A stretch of DNA of 64,000 nt from Streptomyces griseoflavus (GCF_014649995.1 NZ_BMUC01000007.1:241898-305897); one strand, 5' to 3'. Positions 16,448 through 25,483 are shown, numbered from the stretch's first letter. The notes: generated by a model from the sequence alone, not told the origin. Made by a program: numbers and translations.

Positions 16448-16936
16448 ATGACGACAGGTGGGCGCACGGGGGCGAGAGGGCGAGGGCTGAGGGCCTGTGT
16501 CGTACTGACGGCGGCGGTGGTCGGCGCGGTGGCCGCGGGACCGGCGGCGGTCGCGGCCGGCGGCCCGCCGGCCACGGCACCGGTCCCGGTGTCGGCGGGT
16601 GTGCTGAGCGATCCGACCCCGGAGGAGCAGGAGCGGCTCAGGGAGGTGGCGGGCGCGATCTGGACCCCGCAACTGGCCGCCGGATGGAACATGAACGCCG
16701 ACGTGGCCGACGTCCTGTCCACGGCCACCGGGGAGATCCTCCGGTGCAGCGAGGCGTTCTCCCTCGTGCCGCGCCCGCCGGGGTTCGTCCCCGGCCTCGG
16801 CTACCTCGTCAACTACTGGAAGAACCTGCGCGACTACTTCCTGGCCGTGAAGGACAACCGTTCCTACCGGGCCTGTGTCGTGACGACCGCGGCCAACTAC
16901 CGCTCGGCGATCGAGATGGCCTCGATGGGCATCTGA
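16448..16936 (+). CDS. Secreted hypothetical protein
   Basis: A 162-residue protein with an Arg-rich N-terminus and a long hydrophobic core (VVLTAAVVGAVAAGPAAVA), predicted to be cleaved after AVA or AAG near residue 37. The mature part has two cysteines (LRCSEAF and YRACVVT), suggesting one disulfide, and the helical stretch LVNYWKNLRDYFLAVKDNRSYRACVVTTAANYR. GGAGGGGA lies 8-9 nt before ATG 16448. I do not recognise the family. It ends at a perfect hairpin and is probably monocistronic. Confidence 0.75.
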   Translation: MTTGGRTGARGRGLRACVVLTAAVVGAVAAGPAAVAAGGPPATAPVPVSAGVLSDPTPEEQERLREVAGAIWTPQLAAGWNMNADVADVLSTATGEILRCSEAFSLVPRPPGFVPGLGYLVNYWKNLRDYFLAVKDNRSYRACVVTTAANYRSAIEMASMGI

Positions 16937-16940
16937 GTCC

Positions 16941-16973
16941 GGGCCGGCGGCCGGGACCCCCGGCCGCCGGCCC
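16941..16973. terminator. 15-bp perfect hairpin between convergent genes
   Basis: GGGCCGGCGGCCGGG (16941-16955) pairs perfectly with CCCGGCCGCCGGCCC (16959-16973), loop ACC. It lies between a plus-strand stop at 16936 and a minus-strand stop at 16976. Confidence 0.8.
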
Positions 16974-16975
16974 GG

Positions 16976-17692
16976 CTACGGCCGTCTCGGTGCCGCGGAC
17001 CCGGCCGGCCCGTGCGGGCGCAGCGCGCACAGGACGTCGACGCGGTTGGTGGTGATCGAGTCGACGCCCATGGCCAGCAGCCGGCGCATGGAGCGGCGGG
17101 TGTCCGGCGTCCAGACGGACAGCAGGTAGCCGTCGCGGTGGACGTGCTCGGCGAGGGCCCGGTCCACCAGCGGGAAGCGGTAGTTCAGCCAGCGCGGGCG
17201 GATCGCCGCCAGGAGGCCCGGCCGGGCCGGTGCCCGGGTCGACCGGGTGAGGGCGATCTCGGCGGACGGGTCCGCCGCGCGGACCGCGAGCATGGCGGGG
17301 GCACCCGCGCAGTAGTAGACGCGGTCCCGGGCGCCGACGGCGCGCACGGCGTCCACGATCCGGCGCGCTGCCGGGACGTCCGGGGTCCCGGGCAGGTCGA
17401 TCATCACCCGGCTGCCGTCCGTCGCCGCCAGCGCGTCGGAGAGCGCCGGCACCCCGCCCTCCGTCAGCCCGCGCACCTCCTCCCACGACAGCGCCGACAG
17501 CGGGCGGTCGTGCTCCCACAGCCGCTTCAGCGTCGCGTCGTGCAGCAGCACGGGGACGCCGTCCCGGGTGAGCCGTACGTCGATCTCCACCGCGTCCGCG
17601 CCCCGGTGGAGCGCGGACCGCAGCGAGGCGAGGGTGTTCTCCCGCGCCCGGTAGGGGTCGCCGCGGTGTGCGACGGCGGTCACGTCGTGCAT
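16976..17692 (-). CDS. Glycerophosphodiester phosphodiesterase
   Basis: A 238-residue GDPD-family protein with no signal peptide. VAHRGDPYRARENTLASLRSALHRGADAVEIDVRLTRDGVPVLLHDATLKR contains the catalytic His of HRG, the metal ligands of the E-x-D pair (VEIDV) and the second His of HD. The C-terminal LLSVWTPDTRRSMRRLLAMGVDSITTNRVDVL is also typical. It hydrolyses glycerophosphodiesters to glycerol-3-phosphate and an alcohol. ATG 17692 has GGAGGG about 5 nt upstream. The deaminase gene precedes it by 20 nt on the same strand, so the two probably form an operon, although no metabolic link is obvious. Confidence 0.9.
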   Translation of the reverse strand: MHDVTAVAHRGDPYRARENTLASLRSALHRGADAVEIDVRLTRDGVPVLLHDATLKRLWEHDRPLSALSWEEVRGLTEGGVPALSDALAATDGSRVMIDLPGTPDVPAARRIVDAVRAVGARDRVYYCAGAPAMLAVRAADPSAEIALTRSTRAPARPGLLAAIRPRWLNYRFPLVDRALAEHVHRDGYLLSVWTPDTRRSMRRLLAMGVDSITTNRVDVLCALRPHGPAGSAAPRRP

Positions 17693-17712
17693 GGCGGCCC
17701 TCCGCGGGGTGG

Positions 17713-18780
17713 TCAGGAGGCGAGCCAGCCGGCGGTGTAGGTGTCGATCTCGGCGGCCAGCCGCTTCTTGCCGGGGGCGTCCAGGAACGACGCCTCGACC
17801 CCGTTCTTCGCCAGCTCGGCCAAGCCCCGCTCGTCGAGGTCCAGCAGCCGCGCGGCGACCGCGAACTCGTTGTTGAGGTCCGTGCCGAACATCGGCGGGT
17901 CGTCGCTGTTGATCGTCACCAGGACGCCGGAGCGGACGAACTCCTTGATGGGGTGCTCGTCGAGGGTGGCCACCGCGCGGGTGGCGATGTTGGAGGTGGG
18001 GCACACCTCCAGGGGGATGCGCCGCTCGGCCAGGTACTCGAGCAGCCGGGGGTCCCGCGCGGTGCTGGTGCCGTGTCCGATGCGCTCGGCACCGAGCTCG
18101 TCGATGGCGTCCCACACGGTCTGGGGACCGGTGGTCTCGCCGGCGTGCGGCACGGAGCGCAGCCCGGCGGCGCGGGCACGGTCGAAGTGGGGCTTGAACT
18201 GAGGGCGCGGCACGCCGATCTCGGGGCCTCCCAGACCGAAGGAGACCAGGCCCTCCGGGCGCAGCCGGTCGTCGGTGGCCATCCGCACGGTCTCCTCGGC
18301 GGACTCCAGGCCGGCCTCGCCGGGGATGTCGAAGCACCAGCGCAGCACGGTCCCGAACTCGGCCTCGGCGGCCTTGCGGGCGTCCTCGATGGCGTCCATG
18401 AACCCGCGCTCGTCGATGCCCCGGCGGGTGGAGGAGAACGGAGTGATCGTCAGCTCGGCGTACCGCACCCGCTGCCGGGCCAGCTCGCGGGCCACCTCGA
18501 AGGTCAGGAGCCGGACGTCCTCGGGGGTGCGGACGAGGTCGACGACGGACAGGTACACCTCGATGAAGTGGGCGAAGTCCGTGAAGGTGAAGTAGTCGGC
18601 GAGCGCCTCGGGGTCGGTGGGGACCTTGGAGTCGGGGTGGCGGGCGGCCAGCTCCGAGACGATGCGGGGGGAGGCGGAGCCGACGTGGTGGACGTGCAGT
18701 TCGGCCTTGGGCAGTCCGGCGATGAAGGCGTGCAGGTCGCGGTCCTGGCCGGTGATGGCCGCGTCGAGGCGGTCGGTCAT
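17713..18780 (-). CDS. Adenosine deaminase-family, probable aminodeoxyfutalosine deaminase
   Basis: A 355-residue amidohydrolase of the adenosine-deaminase type. Metal and substrate motifs are ELHVHHVGSAS (near 26-36), HAGETTGP, RIGHGTS and TINSDDPPMFGT. HHVGSAS replaces the HLDGS of true adenosine deaminases. From memory, this variant matches Streptomyces enzymes shown to deaminate 6-amino-6-deoxyfutalosine in the futalosine route to menaquinone; I therefore favour that role over adenosine salvage, with moderate confidence. ATG 18780 has GGAGGA 4-5 nt upstream. No other menaquinone gene is in the window. Confidence 0.85.
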   Translation of the reverse strand: MTDRLDAAITGQDRDLHAFIAGLPKAELHVHHVGSASPRIVSELAARHPDSKVPTDPEALADYFTFTDFAHFIEVYLSVVDLVRTPEDVRLLTFEVARELARQRVRYAELTITPFSSTRRGIDERGFMDAIEDARKAAEAEFGTVLRWCFDIPGEAGLESAEETVRMATDDRLRPEGLVSFGLGGPEIGVPRPQFKPHFDRARAAGLRSVPHAGETTGPQTVWDAIDELGAERIGHGTSTARDPRLLEYLAERRIPLEVCPTSNIATRAVATLDEHPIKEFVRSGVLVTINSDDPPMFGTDLNNEFAVAARLLDLDERGLAELAKNGVEASFLDAPGKKRLAAEIDTYTAGWLAS

Positions 18781-18933
18781 GGTTCCTCCCCGGGAACGGC
18801 GTCCCCGGCCGGGTCGCGGCGGGACGCGGGTGATCGGCTGATCGGTGGTCCGGGGGTCATCGTAGGCCGGGCGCGCGCGGGGCGGGTGCGGGCCGTAGCA
18901 TGACGGGACGTCCGACGGAGGGGGCCCTGGCGC

Positions 18934-19749
18934 ATGGCCGACGACGCGCAGACGCCGAAGGCGCGGGAACAGACAGCCGGTGGTACGCCGCCGGGAGGTC
19001 CGCCCGGGGGTGCCGTGTGGCCGGCACCGGCCGACGGGGGCGGGCAGGACGCGCAGGCCCTGGACGGCTCCCTGGTGGACGCCCGGACCACCGAGACCTC
19101 CCGCCCGGCCGCCCCCGACCCGTGGGCGCTGCCGTCGGACCGCACGCCGGCGTCCGGCGGCCCCGGTGAGACGGTCGTGTCCGGCGGGGCCCCGCCCTGG
19201 TCGGCGCCGTCCGCGCCCGCCGCACCGTCCTCGTCCGTCCACGACCAGCAGACGGTGACGTCCTTCCCCGCGGTGGGCGACCGTCCCGCCCCGGCCCAGC
19301 CGTGGGCCGGTCCGTCCGCTCCCGTGCCGCCCGCCGCACCCGTCCCGGCGGCCAACCCGTTCGCGCCCCCGGCCGGCGGTGAGCCGGTCCCGCCGCCGCC
19401 CATCGGCCCGGAGGGCCCCGGACCGGCCGCCTACGGCTACCCCGTCGGCGGCGGGTACGGCGCCGCGCCGGCACCGGCGTACCCCGGCTGGGCGGGCACC
19501 GCACCGATGCCCAGCAACGGACTGGGCGTCACCGGGCTGGTGCTGGGGATCATCTCGGCCGTCGTGTTCTGCCTCTGGCCGGTGGCCGTCCTGCTGGGCG
19601 TGCTGGCCGTGATCTTCGGAGGGATCGGCCGGGGCAAGGCCACGCGCGGCGAGGCCACCAACGGGGGTCAGGCCCTGGCGGGGATCATCTGCGGATCGGC
19701 CGGTATCGCGCTGGGCATCGCCTTCGGCATCCTCGTGCTGCTCACGTAG
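18934..19749 (+). CDS. DUF4190-type membrane protein with Pro-rich N-terminus
   Basis: A 271-residue protein. The first 190 residues are low-complexity Pro/Ala/Gly/Ser, predicted disordered. The C-terminal 80 residues hold two membrane helices (LGVTGLVLGIISAVVFCLWPVAVLLGVLAVIFGGIGRGKA and LAGIICGSAGIALGIAFGILVLL) with the small-residue pattern of DUF4190 proteins. Function is unknown; many Streptomyces relatives exist. ATG 18934 is preceded by GGAGGGG. Its stop overlaps by 8 nt the stop of the convergent NADAR gene, leaving no room for a terminator between them. Confidence 0.82.
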   Translation: MADDAQTPKAREQTAGGTPPGGPPGGAVWPAPADGGGQDAQALDGSLVDARTTETSRPAAPDPWALPSDRTPASGGPGETVVSGGAPPWSAPSAPAAPSSSVHDQQTVTSFPAVGDRPAPAQPWAGPSAPVPPAAPVPAANPFAPPAGGEPVPPPPIGPEGPGPAAYGYPVGGGYGAAPAPAYPGWAGTAPMPSNGLGVTGLVLGIISAVVFCLWPVAVLLGVLAVIFGGIGRGKATRGEATNGGQALAGIICGSAGIALGIAFGILVLLT

Positions 19750-20323
19750 CCGCCTCCGGGGCCCGCAGCCGCTCGCGGGCCTCCATCAGTGCGAAGCCCA
19801 GCAGGTTCGGCCCCCGCCACCGTCCCGGGTCCGACGCCCCCTCGGCGTCCGCGGCGAGCCCGATGCCCCACACCCGGTCCACCGGGCTCGCCTCGACCAG
19901 CACCCGGTCGCCGGTGTTCAGCAGATACGTCCGCAGGTCGTCGTGGGCCGCGAACTTGTGCACGCTGCCCTCCACGACGATCCCGAACCGCTCCCGGCGC
20001 CATACCGCCTCGTCGAAGCCCCGCACGAGCCGGCCCGCCTTCTTCGCCTCGGCGGGGTGCTCCGCGGCCAGCACCCGCCGCTCGCCCTCCGCGTCCCCGA
20101 ACAGCCGGGCCTTGGCCGCCATCATCCAGTGCTCGGCGGTCGCGTACGTCTCGCCGTCCACCGTGAACGGCGAGGGCCACCACTGACTCAGACAGCCCGC
20201 CCCGACCCCTCCGCCGGGCAGCGGCCGATGCCCCCAGAAGTGCAGGTACGTGACCCGCGCCCCGGTTTTCAGCGCCTCGATCAGCGCCTCCCTGGAACCG
20301 GCCGTCCCCGTCGTCCCGCTCAT
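19742..20323 (-). CDS. NADAR-family (YbiA-like) protein
   Basis: A 193-residue NADAR-domain protein. FWGHRPLPGG, then LSQWWPSPFTVDGETYATAEHWMMAAKARLFGD, and GNxL-like RGPNLLGFALMEARERL are family blocks; the AEHWMMAAKA segment carries the conserved Glu and Trp. Members act as N-glycosidases on riboflavin intermediates or ADP-ribose-type compounds, and some remove ADP-ribose from modified nucleic acids. ATG 20323 has a purine-rich GGGGGTGG upstream; longer starts add only unconserved residues. It is divergent from the polyamine-uptake operon and overlaps a convergent gene at its end. Substrate in this organism is unknown. Confidence 0.85.
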   Translation of the reverse strand: MSGTTGTAGSREALIEALKTGARVTYLHFWGHRPLPGGGVGAGCLSQWWPSPFTVDGETYATAEHWMMAAKARLFGDAEGERRVLAAEHPAEAKKAGRLVRGFDEAVWRRERFGIVVEGSVHKFAAHDDLRTYLLNTGDRVLVEASPVDRVWGIGLAADAEGASDPGRWRGPNLLGFALMEARERLRAPEAAT

Positions 20324-20441
20324 CGCCACCCCCGTGATCCCGGCCCTGCACGCGATTCTGGCAGGCACCACGGACACTCCGTCCTGCCTTTTCCGTGGCC
20401 GCTCGACACATGGTCGACAGATTTCGTCGCGTAACCAAAAT

Positions 20442-20486
20442 TCAACAACGGAATCACTTGTTGACGACTCATCGCTCTGTCAGGAT
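20442..20486 (+). promoter_or_regulatory. Promoter with 7-bp inverted repeat ahead of the polyamine operon
   Basis: TCAACAA (20442-20448) and TTGTTGA (20458-20464) are perfect inverted arms 9 nt apart. TTGTTG (20458-20463) can serve as a -35 with CAGGAT (20481-20486) as -10 at 17-nt spacing, so a protein bound here would cover the promoter. It precedes the dehydrogenase gene by about 60 nt. Confidence 0.5.
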
Positions 20487-20544
20487 CGGCAGTCAAATCG
20501 AGCTGGAGCCACGCCGCCCCCTCGGGGACACGGAGGAGCGCGAC

Positions 20545-22080
20545 ATGCACAACCCGGGCAGCACCACCCCGGAACGATTCCCCGCCCAGGACCGGTTCAC
20601 GGACGGCGCGCAGTTCATCGCGGGCCGCCCGGCCAAGGGCACCTCGGGCCGCACCCACGCGGTCGTCGACCCGGCCACCGGCGCGGAGGTGTACATCTAC
20701 GACCTCGCCGGCCCGGACGACGTGGACGCGGCGGTCGCCGCCGCGCGGGAGGCGTTCCCGGCCTGGGCCGCGGCCACGCCCGGCGAGCGGTCCGAGGCCC
20801 TGCACCGGTTCGCCGCCGTGGTCGCCGACCGCGCCGAGGACTTCGCCCGGGCGGAGTCGCTGCAGTGCGGCAAGCCCCTGAAGCTGAGCCGCGAGTTCGA
20901 CGTCCCGGGCACGATCGACAACATCACCTACTTCGCCGGCGCCGCCCGCCACCTCCCGGGCCAGTCCGCAGCCGAGTACTCCGGCGACCACACCTCCTAC
21001 GTGCGCCGCGAGCCCATCGGCGTGGTCGGCTCCATCGCCCCCTGGAACTACCCGCTCCAGATGGCCGCCTGGAAGATCCTCCCGGCGATCGCCGCGGGCA
21101 ACACCATCGTCCTCAAGCCCGCCGAGCTCACCCCGCTCACCTCCCTTCTCTTCGCGCGGGCGGCCACCGACGCGGGGATCCCGGACGGTGTGATCAACAT
21201 CGTCACCGGGACCGGCAAGGAGGCCGGTGAGCACCTGGTCGGCCACCCCGACGTGGCCATGACCTCCTTCACCGGCTCCACCGCCGTCGGCAAACGGGTC
21301 GCCGAGATCGCCACCGCCACCGTCAAGCGCCTCCACCTGGAACTCGGCGGCAAGGCACCCTTCCTCGTCTTCGACGACGCCGACCTCGACGCCGCCGTCA
21401 ACGGCGCCGTCGCGGGCGCGCTGATCAACACCGGACAGGACTGCACGGCCGCCACCCGCGCCTACGTGCAGCGCCCGCTCTACGAGGCGTTCGTCGAGCG
21501 CACCGCCGCCCTGATGGACACGGTCCGGCTCGGCGACCCCTTCGCCCCCGGCACCGACCTCGGCCCGCTGATCTCGCACGCCCAGCGCGACCGGGTGGCC
21601 GGCTTCGTCGACCGGGCCCGGGCCTACGCACGGGTCGTGACCGGCGGCGGGACACCCCTGGGCGAACTGCGCGACGGCGCGTACTATCGCCCCACGCTCA
21701 TCGCCGACGCGGCGCAGGACAGTGAGGTCGTGCAGTCGGAGATCTTCGGTCCGGTGCTGGTCGTCCTGCCCTTCGACACCGACGACGAGGGCATCGCGCT
21801 GGCCAACGACACCCCGTACGGGCTCGCCGCCTCCGCCTGGAGCCGCGACGTGTACCGCACGGGCCGGGCCACCCGTGAGATCGAGGCGGGGTGCGTGTGG
21901 ATCAACGACCACATCCCGATCATCAGCGAGATGCCGCACGGAGGCTACAAGGCGTCCGGCTTCGGCAAGGACATGTCCGCGTACTCGTTCGAGGAGTACA
22001 CCCAGATCAAGCACGTCATGTTCGACAACACGGCGGTGGTCCGCAAGGACTGGCACCGCACCGTCTTCGGGGACCGATAG
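20545..22080 (+). CDS. Gamma-aminobutyraldehyde-type dehydrogenase (second copy)
   Basis: A 511-residue aldehyde dehydrogenase. The catalytic cysteine is C300 (INTGQDCTAATR), with HLELGGKAPF and IAPWNYPLQMAAWKILPAIAAGN as further blocks. It shares the GQDCTAATR form and the C-terminal SAYSFEEYTQIKHVM with the 14233-15672 enzyme, so the two are paralogues. ATG 20545 is preceded by GGAGGA; the upstream open frame passes through the promoter. It leads an operon with a polyamine-type binding protein, ATPase, two permeases and an FAD oxidoreductase, so 4-aminobutanal from putrescine is the likely substrate. Confidence 0.9.
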   Translation: MHNPGSTTPERFPAQDRFTDGAQFIAGRPAKGTSGRTHAVVDPATGAEVYIYDLAGPDDVDAAVAAAREAFPAWAAATPGERSEALHRFAAVVADRAEDFARAESLQCGKPLKLSREFDVPGTIDNITYFAGAARHLPGQSAAEYSGDHTSYVRREPIGVVGSIAPWNYPLQMAAWKILPAIAAGNTIVLKPAELTPLTSLLFARAATDAGIPDGVINIVTGTGKEAGEHLVGHPDVAMTSFTGSTAVGKRVAEIATATVKRLHLELGGKAPFLVFDDADLDAAVNGAVAGALINTGQDCTAATRAYVQRPLYEAFVERTAALMDTVRLGDPFAPGTDLGPLISHAQRDRVAGFVDRARAYARVVTGGGTPLGELRDGAYYRPTLIADAAQDSEVVQSEIFGPVLVVLPFDTDDEGIALANDTPYGLAASAWSRDVYRTGRATREIEAGCVWINDHIPIISEMPHGGYKASGFGKDMSAYSFEEYTQIKHVMFDNTAVVRKDWHRTVFGDR

Positions 22081-22129
22081 CAACCAGGCCGTCCGACCGC
22101 GGCCATCCTCCCGAAAGGGCACCACGCGC

Positions 22130-23377
22130 ATGGAGCAGTACGAGCCCGACCGCCTCTCGCCGGCCCAGGAGGCCGCCGTCCGGCGCAGTTTCCGCAACGG
22201 AAGGGCGGCACTCACCCGCCGTTCCCTGCTGCGCGCCTCCACGGGCGGCGCGCTCGCGGTGGGCGGACTCGGCGCGCTGAGCGCCTGCGGCATCCCCGCC
22301 GCCGGGAACACCCAGGGCGGCGTCCCGGCGGAGGACCACTCCAAGGAGGAGAAGTCGGTCAGCTTCTCCAACTGGACCGAGTACATGGACGTCGACGAGA
22401 CCGGGCGCCAGCACCCCACGCTGGAGGCGTTCACCGAACGCACCGGCATCGAGGTCAAGTACACCGAGGACATCAACGACAACACCGAGTTCTTCGGAAA
22501 GATCAAGCCGCAGCTCGCCGCCGGCCAGGACACCGGCCGCGACGTCATCGTCCTCACCGACTGGCTCGCCGCCCGCCTGATCCGGCTCGGCTGGGTGCAG
22601 AAACTCGACCCCGCCAACCTGCCGAACGCCTTCGCCAACCTCTCGCCCCAGTTCCGCAGCCCCGACTGGGACCCGGGACGTGCCTACTCCTATCCCTGGC
22701 AGGGCATCGCGACCGTCATCGCCTACAACAAGAAGGCGCTCGACGGCATCGAGGTGAAGACGCTCTCCGACCTCCTGGACAACCCGAAGCTCAAGGGACG
22801 CGTCGGCCTCCTCACCGAGATGCGCGACACCATGGGCCTGACCCTGCTCGACATGGGCAAGGAGCCGGAGAAGTTCACCGCCGACGACTTCGACGCGGCG
22901 CTCGCCCGGCTCCAGAGGGCCGTCGACAAGGGCCAGGTCCGCCGCTTCACCGGCAACGACTACACGGCCGACATCACCAAGGGCGACTTCGCCGCCTGCG
23001 TCGCCTGGGCCGGGGACGTCGTCCAGCTGAAGGCGGACAACCCGGACATCGACTTCCTGATACCGGACAGCGGCTACATGATGTCCAGCGACAACCTGCT
23101 GGTGCCGAACAAGGCCCGCCACAAGACCAACGCCGAGCGGCTCATCGACTACTACTTCGAGCCGCGGGCCGCCGCGGAGCTCGCCGCCTACATCAACTTC
23201 GTCTGCCCGGTCGAGGGAGTGAAGGACGAGCTCGCGAAGATCGACGAGGACGCGGCGAACAACCCGCTGATCCTCCCCGACAAGGCCATGCAGGCCAAGT
23301 CCCGTGCCTTCCGCTCCCTGAGCTCCAAGGAAGAAACGGAATTCGAAGAGAAGTTCGCGAAGCTCACTGGGGCGTGA
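22130..23377 (+). CDS. Polyamine ABC transporter substrate-binding protein (PotD-like)
   Basis: A 415-residue binding protein of the spermidine/putrescine family. The N-terminus LTRRSLLRASTGGALAVGGLGALSACG is a twin-arginine signal ending in a lipobox, predicting Tat export and lipid anchoring. The mature region VSFSNWTEYMDVDETG, VIVLTDWLAARLIRLGW and YPWQGIATVIAYN match PotD/PotF folds. The ATG at 22130 lies 49 nt after the dehydrogenase stop, with an AAAGGG about 10 nt upstream. It is followed after 4 nt by the ATPase. Putrescine, cadaverine or spermidine are the expected ligands; which one cannot be read from the sequence. Confidence 0.9.
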   Translation: MEQYEPDRLSPAQEAAVRRSFRNGRAALTRRSLLRASTGGALAVGGLGALSACGIPAAGNTQGGVPAEDHSKEEKSVSFSNWTEYMDVDETGRQHPTLEAFTERTGIEVKYTEDINDNTEFFGKIKPQLAAGQDTGRDVIVLTDWLAARLIRLGWVQKLDPANLPNAFANLSPQFRSPDWDPGRAYSYPWQGIATVIAYNKKALDGIEVKTLSDLLDNPKLKGRVGLLTEMRDTMGLTLLDMGKEPEKFTADDFDAALARLQRAVDKGQVRRFTGNDYTADITKGDFAACVAWAGDVVQLKADNPDIDFLIPDSGYMMSSDNLLVPNKARHKTNAERLIDYYFEPRAAAELAAYINFVCPVEGVKDELAKIDEDAANNPLILPDKAMQAKSRAFRSLSSKEETEFEEKFAKLTGA

Positions 23378-23381
23378 CGAG

Positions 23382-24554
23382 ATGAAGACGACCAAAGACA
23401 CCACCGCGCCCGGCGACAGCGGGGACGTCCGCCTCACCGGCATCGGCAAGACCTACGGCGCCTTCACCGCCGTGCACCCTCTCGACCTGACCGTGCCGGA
23501 AGGTTCCTTCTTCGCCCTGCTCGGCGCGTCCGGCTGCGGCAAGACCACCACCCTGCGCATGATCGCCGGCCTGGAGGAGCCCACGAGCGGCACCGTCCAC
23601 CTCGGCGACCAGGACGTCACCGCGCTGCCGCCGTACAAGCGGCCGGTGAACACCGTCTTCCAGTCCTACGCGCTCTTCCCGCACCTGGACATCTTCGAGA
23701 ACGTCGCCTTCGGCCTGCGCCGACGCGGCATCAGAAGCGTGAAGAAGCAGGTCGAGGAGATGCTGGAGCTGGTCCAGCTCGGCGAGCAGGCCCGCAAGAA
23801 GCCGCACCAGCTCTCCGGCGGCCAGCAGCAGCGCGTCGCCGTGGCCCGCGCGCTGATCAACCACCCCAAGGTGCTCCTCCTCGACGAGCCGCTCGGCGCC
23901 CTCGACCTGAAGCTGCGCCGCCAGATGCAGCTGGAGCTCAAGCGGATCCAGACCGAGGTCGGCATCACCTTCGTGCACGTCACGCACGACCAGGAGGAGG
24001 CCATGACCATGGCCGACACGGTCGCCGTGATGAACGCCGGCCGCGTCGAGCAGCTCGGCGCGCCCGCCGACCTCTACGAGAACCCGCGCACCACCTTCGT
24101 CGCCAACTTCCTCGGCACCTCCAACTTCATCGAGGCCGAGGTGGACTCGGCGTCCGGCGGGGAGCTCGTGCTGAGAGCGGGCGGCGGCAAGCTGATCCTG
24201 CCCGAGGCCCGCAACAGCGCCCCCACGACGACCGGCGGCAAGGTGCTGGTGGGCGTGCGCCCGGAGAAGATCTCCCTCACCCACGCCGACGACGCCGGCG
24301 GGATACCCGCGGGCCGCAACCGCATCACCGGCCGGATAGCCGGCGCCGGCTTCATCGGGGTCTCCACGCAGTTCGTCGTCGACAGCCCCGTCTGCGCCGA
24401 CTTCGAGGTCTACGTCCAGAACATCGACCGCGACCCCCGGCTGGTGCCCGGCGCCGAGGTCGTCCTGCACTGGAACCCGGCGCACACCTTCGGCCTGGAC
24501 GCTGCCCAGGACATCGACGCAGGGGTCGAGACGGTCGAGGAAGAGGTCGCCTGA
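23382..24554 (+). CDS. potA: Polyamine ABC transporter ATP-binding protein (PotA-like)
   Basis: A 390-residue PotA-type ATPase. Walker A is GASGCGKTT (about 48-56), the signature LSGGQQQR near 144-151, Walker [16 protein letters not shown], and the H-loop [18 protein letters not shown] domain fills the C-terminal 120 residues ([10 protein letters not shown] onward). ATG 23382 is 4 nt after the binding-protein stop. Its stop overlaps the next start (TGATG). It should power import through the two downstream permeases. Confidence 0.92.
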   Translation: MKTTKDTTAPGDSGDVRLTGIGKTYGAFTAVHPLDLTVPEGSFFALLGASGCGKTTTLRMIAGLEEPTSGTVHLGDQDVTALPPYKRPVNTVFQSYALFPHLDIFENVAFGLRRRGIRSVKKQVEEMLELVQLGEQARKKPHQLSGGQQQRVAVARALINHPKVLLLDEPLGALDLKLRRQMQLELKRIQTEVGITFVHVTHDQEEAMTMADTVAVMNAGRVEQLGAPADLYENPRTTFVANFLGTSNFIEAEVDSASGGELVLRAGGGKLILPEARNSAPTTTGGKVLVGVRPEKISLTHADDAGGIPAGRNRITGRIAGAGFIGVSTQFVVDSPVCADFEVYVQNIDRDPRLVPGAEVVLHWNPAHTFGLDAAQDIDAGVETVEEEVA

Positions 24555-25483
24555 TGGCCACGCTCACCCAGGCGCCCCCCGTGGCGCCGCCGCCCGCCCC
24601 GGAGAAGAGACCGCCGCGCAGACGCGGCCGCTGGACGCCGTACCTGCTCCTGCTGCCCGGCCTGCTGTGGCTGCTGGTGTTCTTCGCGCTGCCGGTGATC
24701 TACCAGGCCTCCACGTCCGTGCAGACGGGCTCCCTGGAACAGGGCTACGAGGTCACCTGGCACTTCGCGACGTACTGGGAGGCGCTCTCCGAGTACTGGC
24801 CGCAGTTCGTCCGCTCGGTGCTCTACGCGGCCTCCGCGACCGTGCTGTGCCTGCTGCTCGGCTACCCGCTGGCCTACCTGATCGCCTTCCGCGCGGGACG
24901 CTGGCGCAACCTGATCATGATCCTGGTGATCGCGCCGTTCTTCACCAGCTTCCTCATCCGCACCCTCGCCTGGAAGACGATCCTCGCCGACGGCGGCCCG
25001 GTGGTCGACGCCCTGAACGCCCTGCACGTCCTGGACGTCACCGCGTGGCTCGGCTGGACCGCCGGCGACCGGGTGCTCGCCACCCCGCTCGCCGTCGTGT
25101 GCGGCCTGACGTACAACTTCCTGCCGTTCATGATCCTGCCGCTCTACACCTCCCTGGAGCGCATCGACCCCCGGCTGCACGAGGCGGCGAACGACCTCTA
25201 CGCCAAGCCGTCCACCACCTTCCGCCGCGTCACCTTCCCGCTGTCGATGCCGGGCGTGGTCTCCGGCACGCTGCTGACCTTCATCCCGGCGTCCGGCGAC
25301 TACATCAACTCCGACCTGCTCGGGTCCACCGACACCCGCATGGTCGGCAACGTCATCCAGTCGCAGTTCCTGCGGATCCTCGACTATCCGACGGCCGCGG
25401 CACTCTCGTTCATCCTGATGGCCGCCATTCTCGCCATCGTCACGCTCTACATCCGCAAGTCCGGGACGGAGGATCTGGTGTAA
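24554..25483 (+). CDS. potB: Polyamine ABC transporter permease (PotB-like)
   Basis: A 309-residue inner-membrane permease with about six helices: a first helix YLLLLPGLLWLLVFFALPVIYQ, then a periplasmic loop with TWHFATYWEAL, and a core of five. The EAA loop that docks the ATPase is LHEAANDLYAKPSTTFRRVTFPLSMPG. This sequence and spacing are characteristic of PotB/PotH. The start overlaps the potA stop by 1 nt and the stop abuts the potC start, so the operon is translationally coupled. Confidence 0.92.
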   Translation: MATLTQAPPVAPPPAPEKRPPRRRGRWTPYLLLLPGLLWLLVFFALPVIYQASTSVQTGSLEQGYEVTWHFATYWEALSEYWPQFVRSVLYAASATVLCLLLGYPLAYLIAFRAGRWRNLIMILVIAPFFTSFLIRTLAWKTILADGGPVVDALNALHVLDVTAWLGWTAGDRVLATPLAVVCGLTYNFLPFMILPLYTSLERIDPRLHEAANDLYAKPSTTFRRVTFPLSMPGVVSGTLLTFIPASGDYINSDLLGSTDTRMVGNVIQSQFLRILDYPTAAALSFILMAAILAIVTLYIRKSGTEDLV

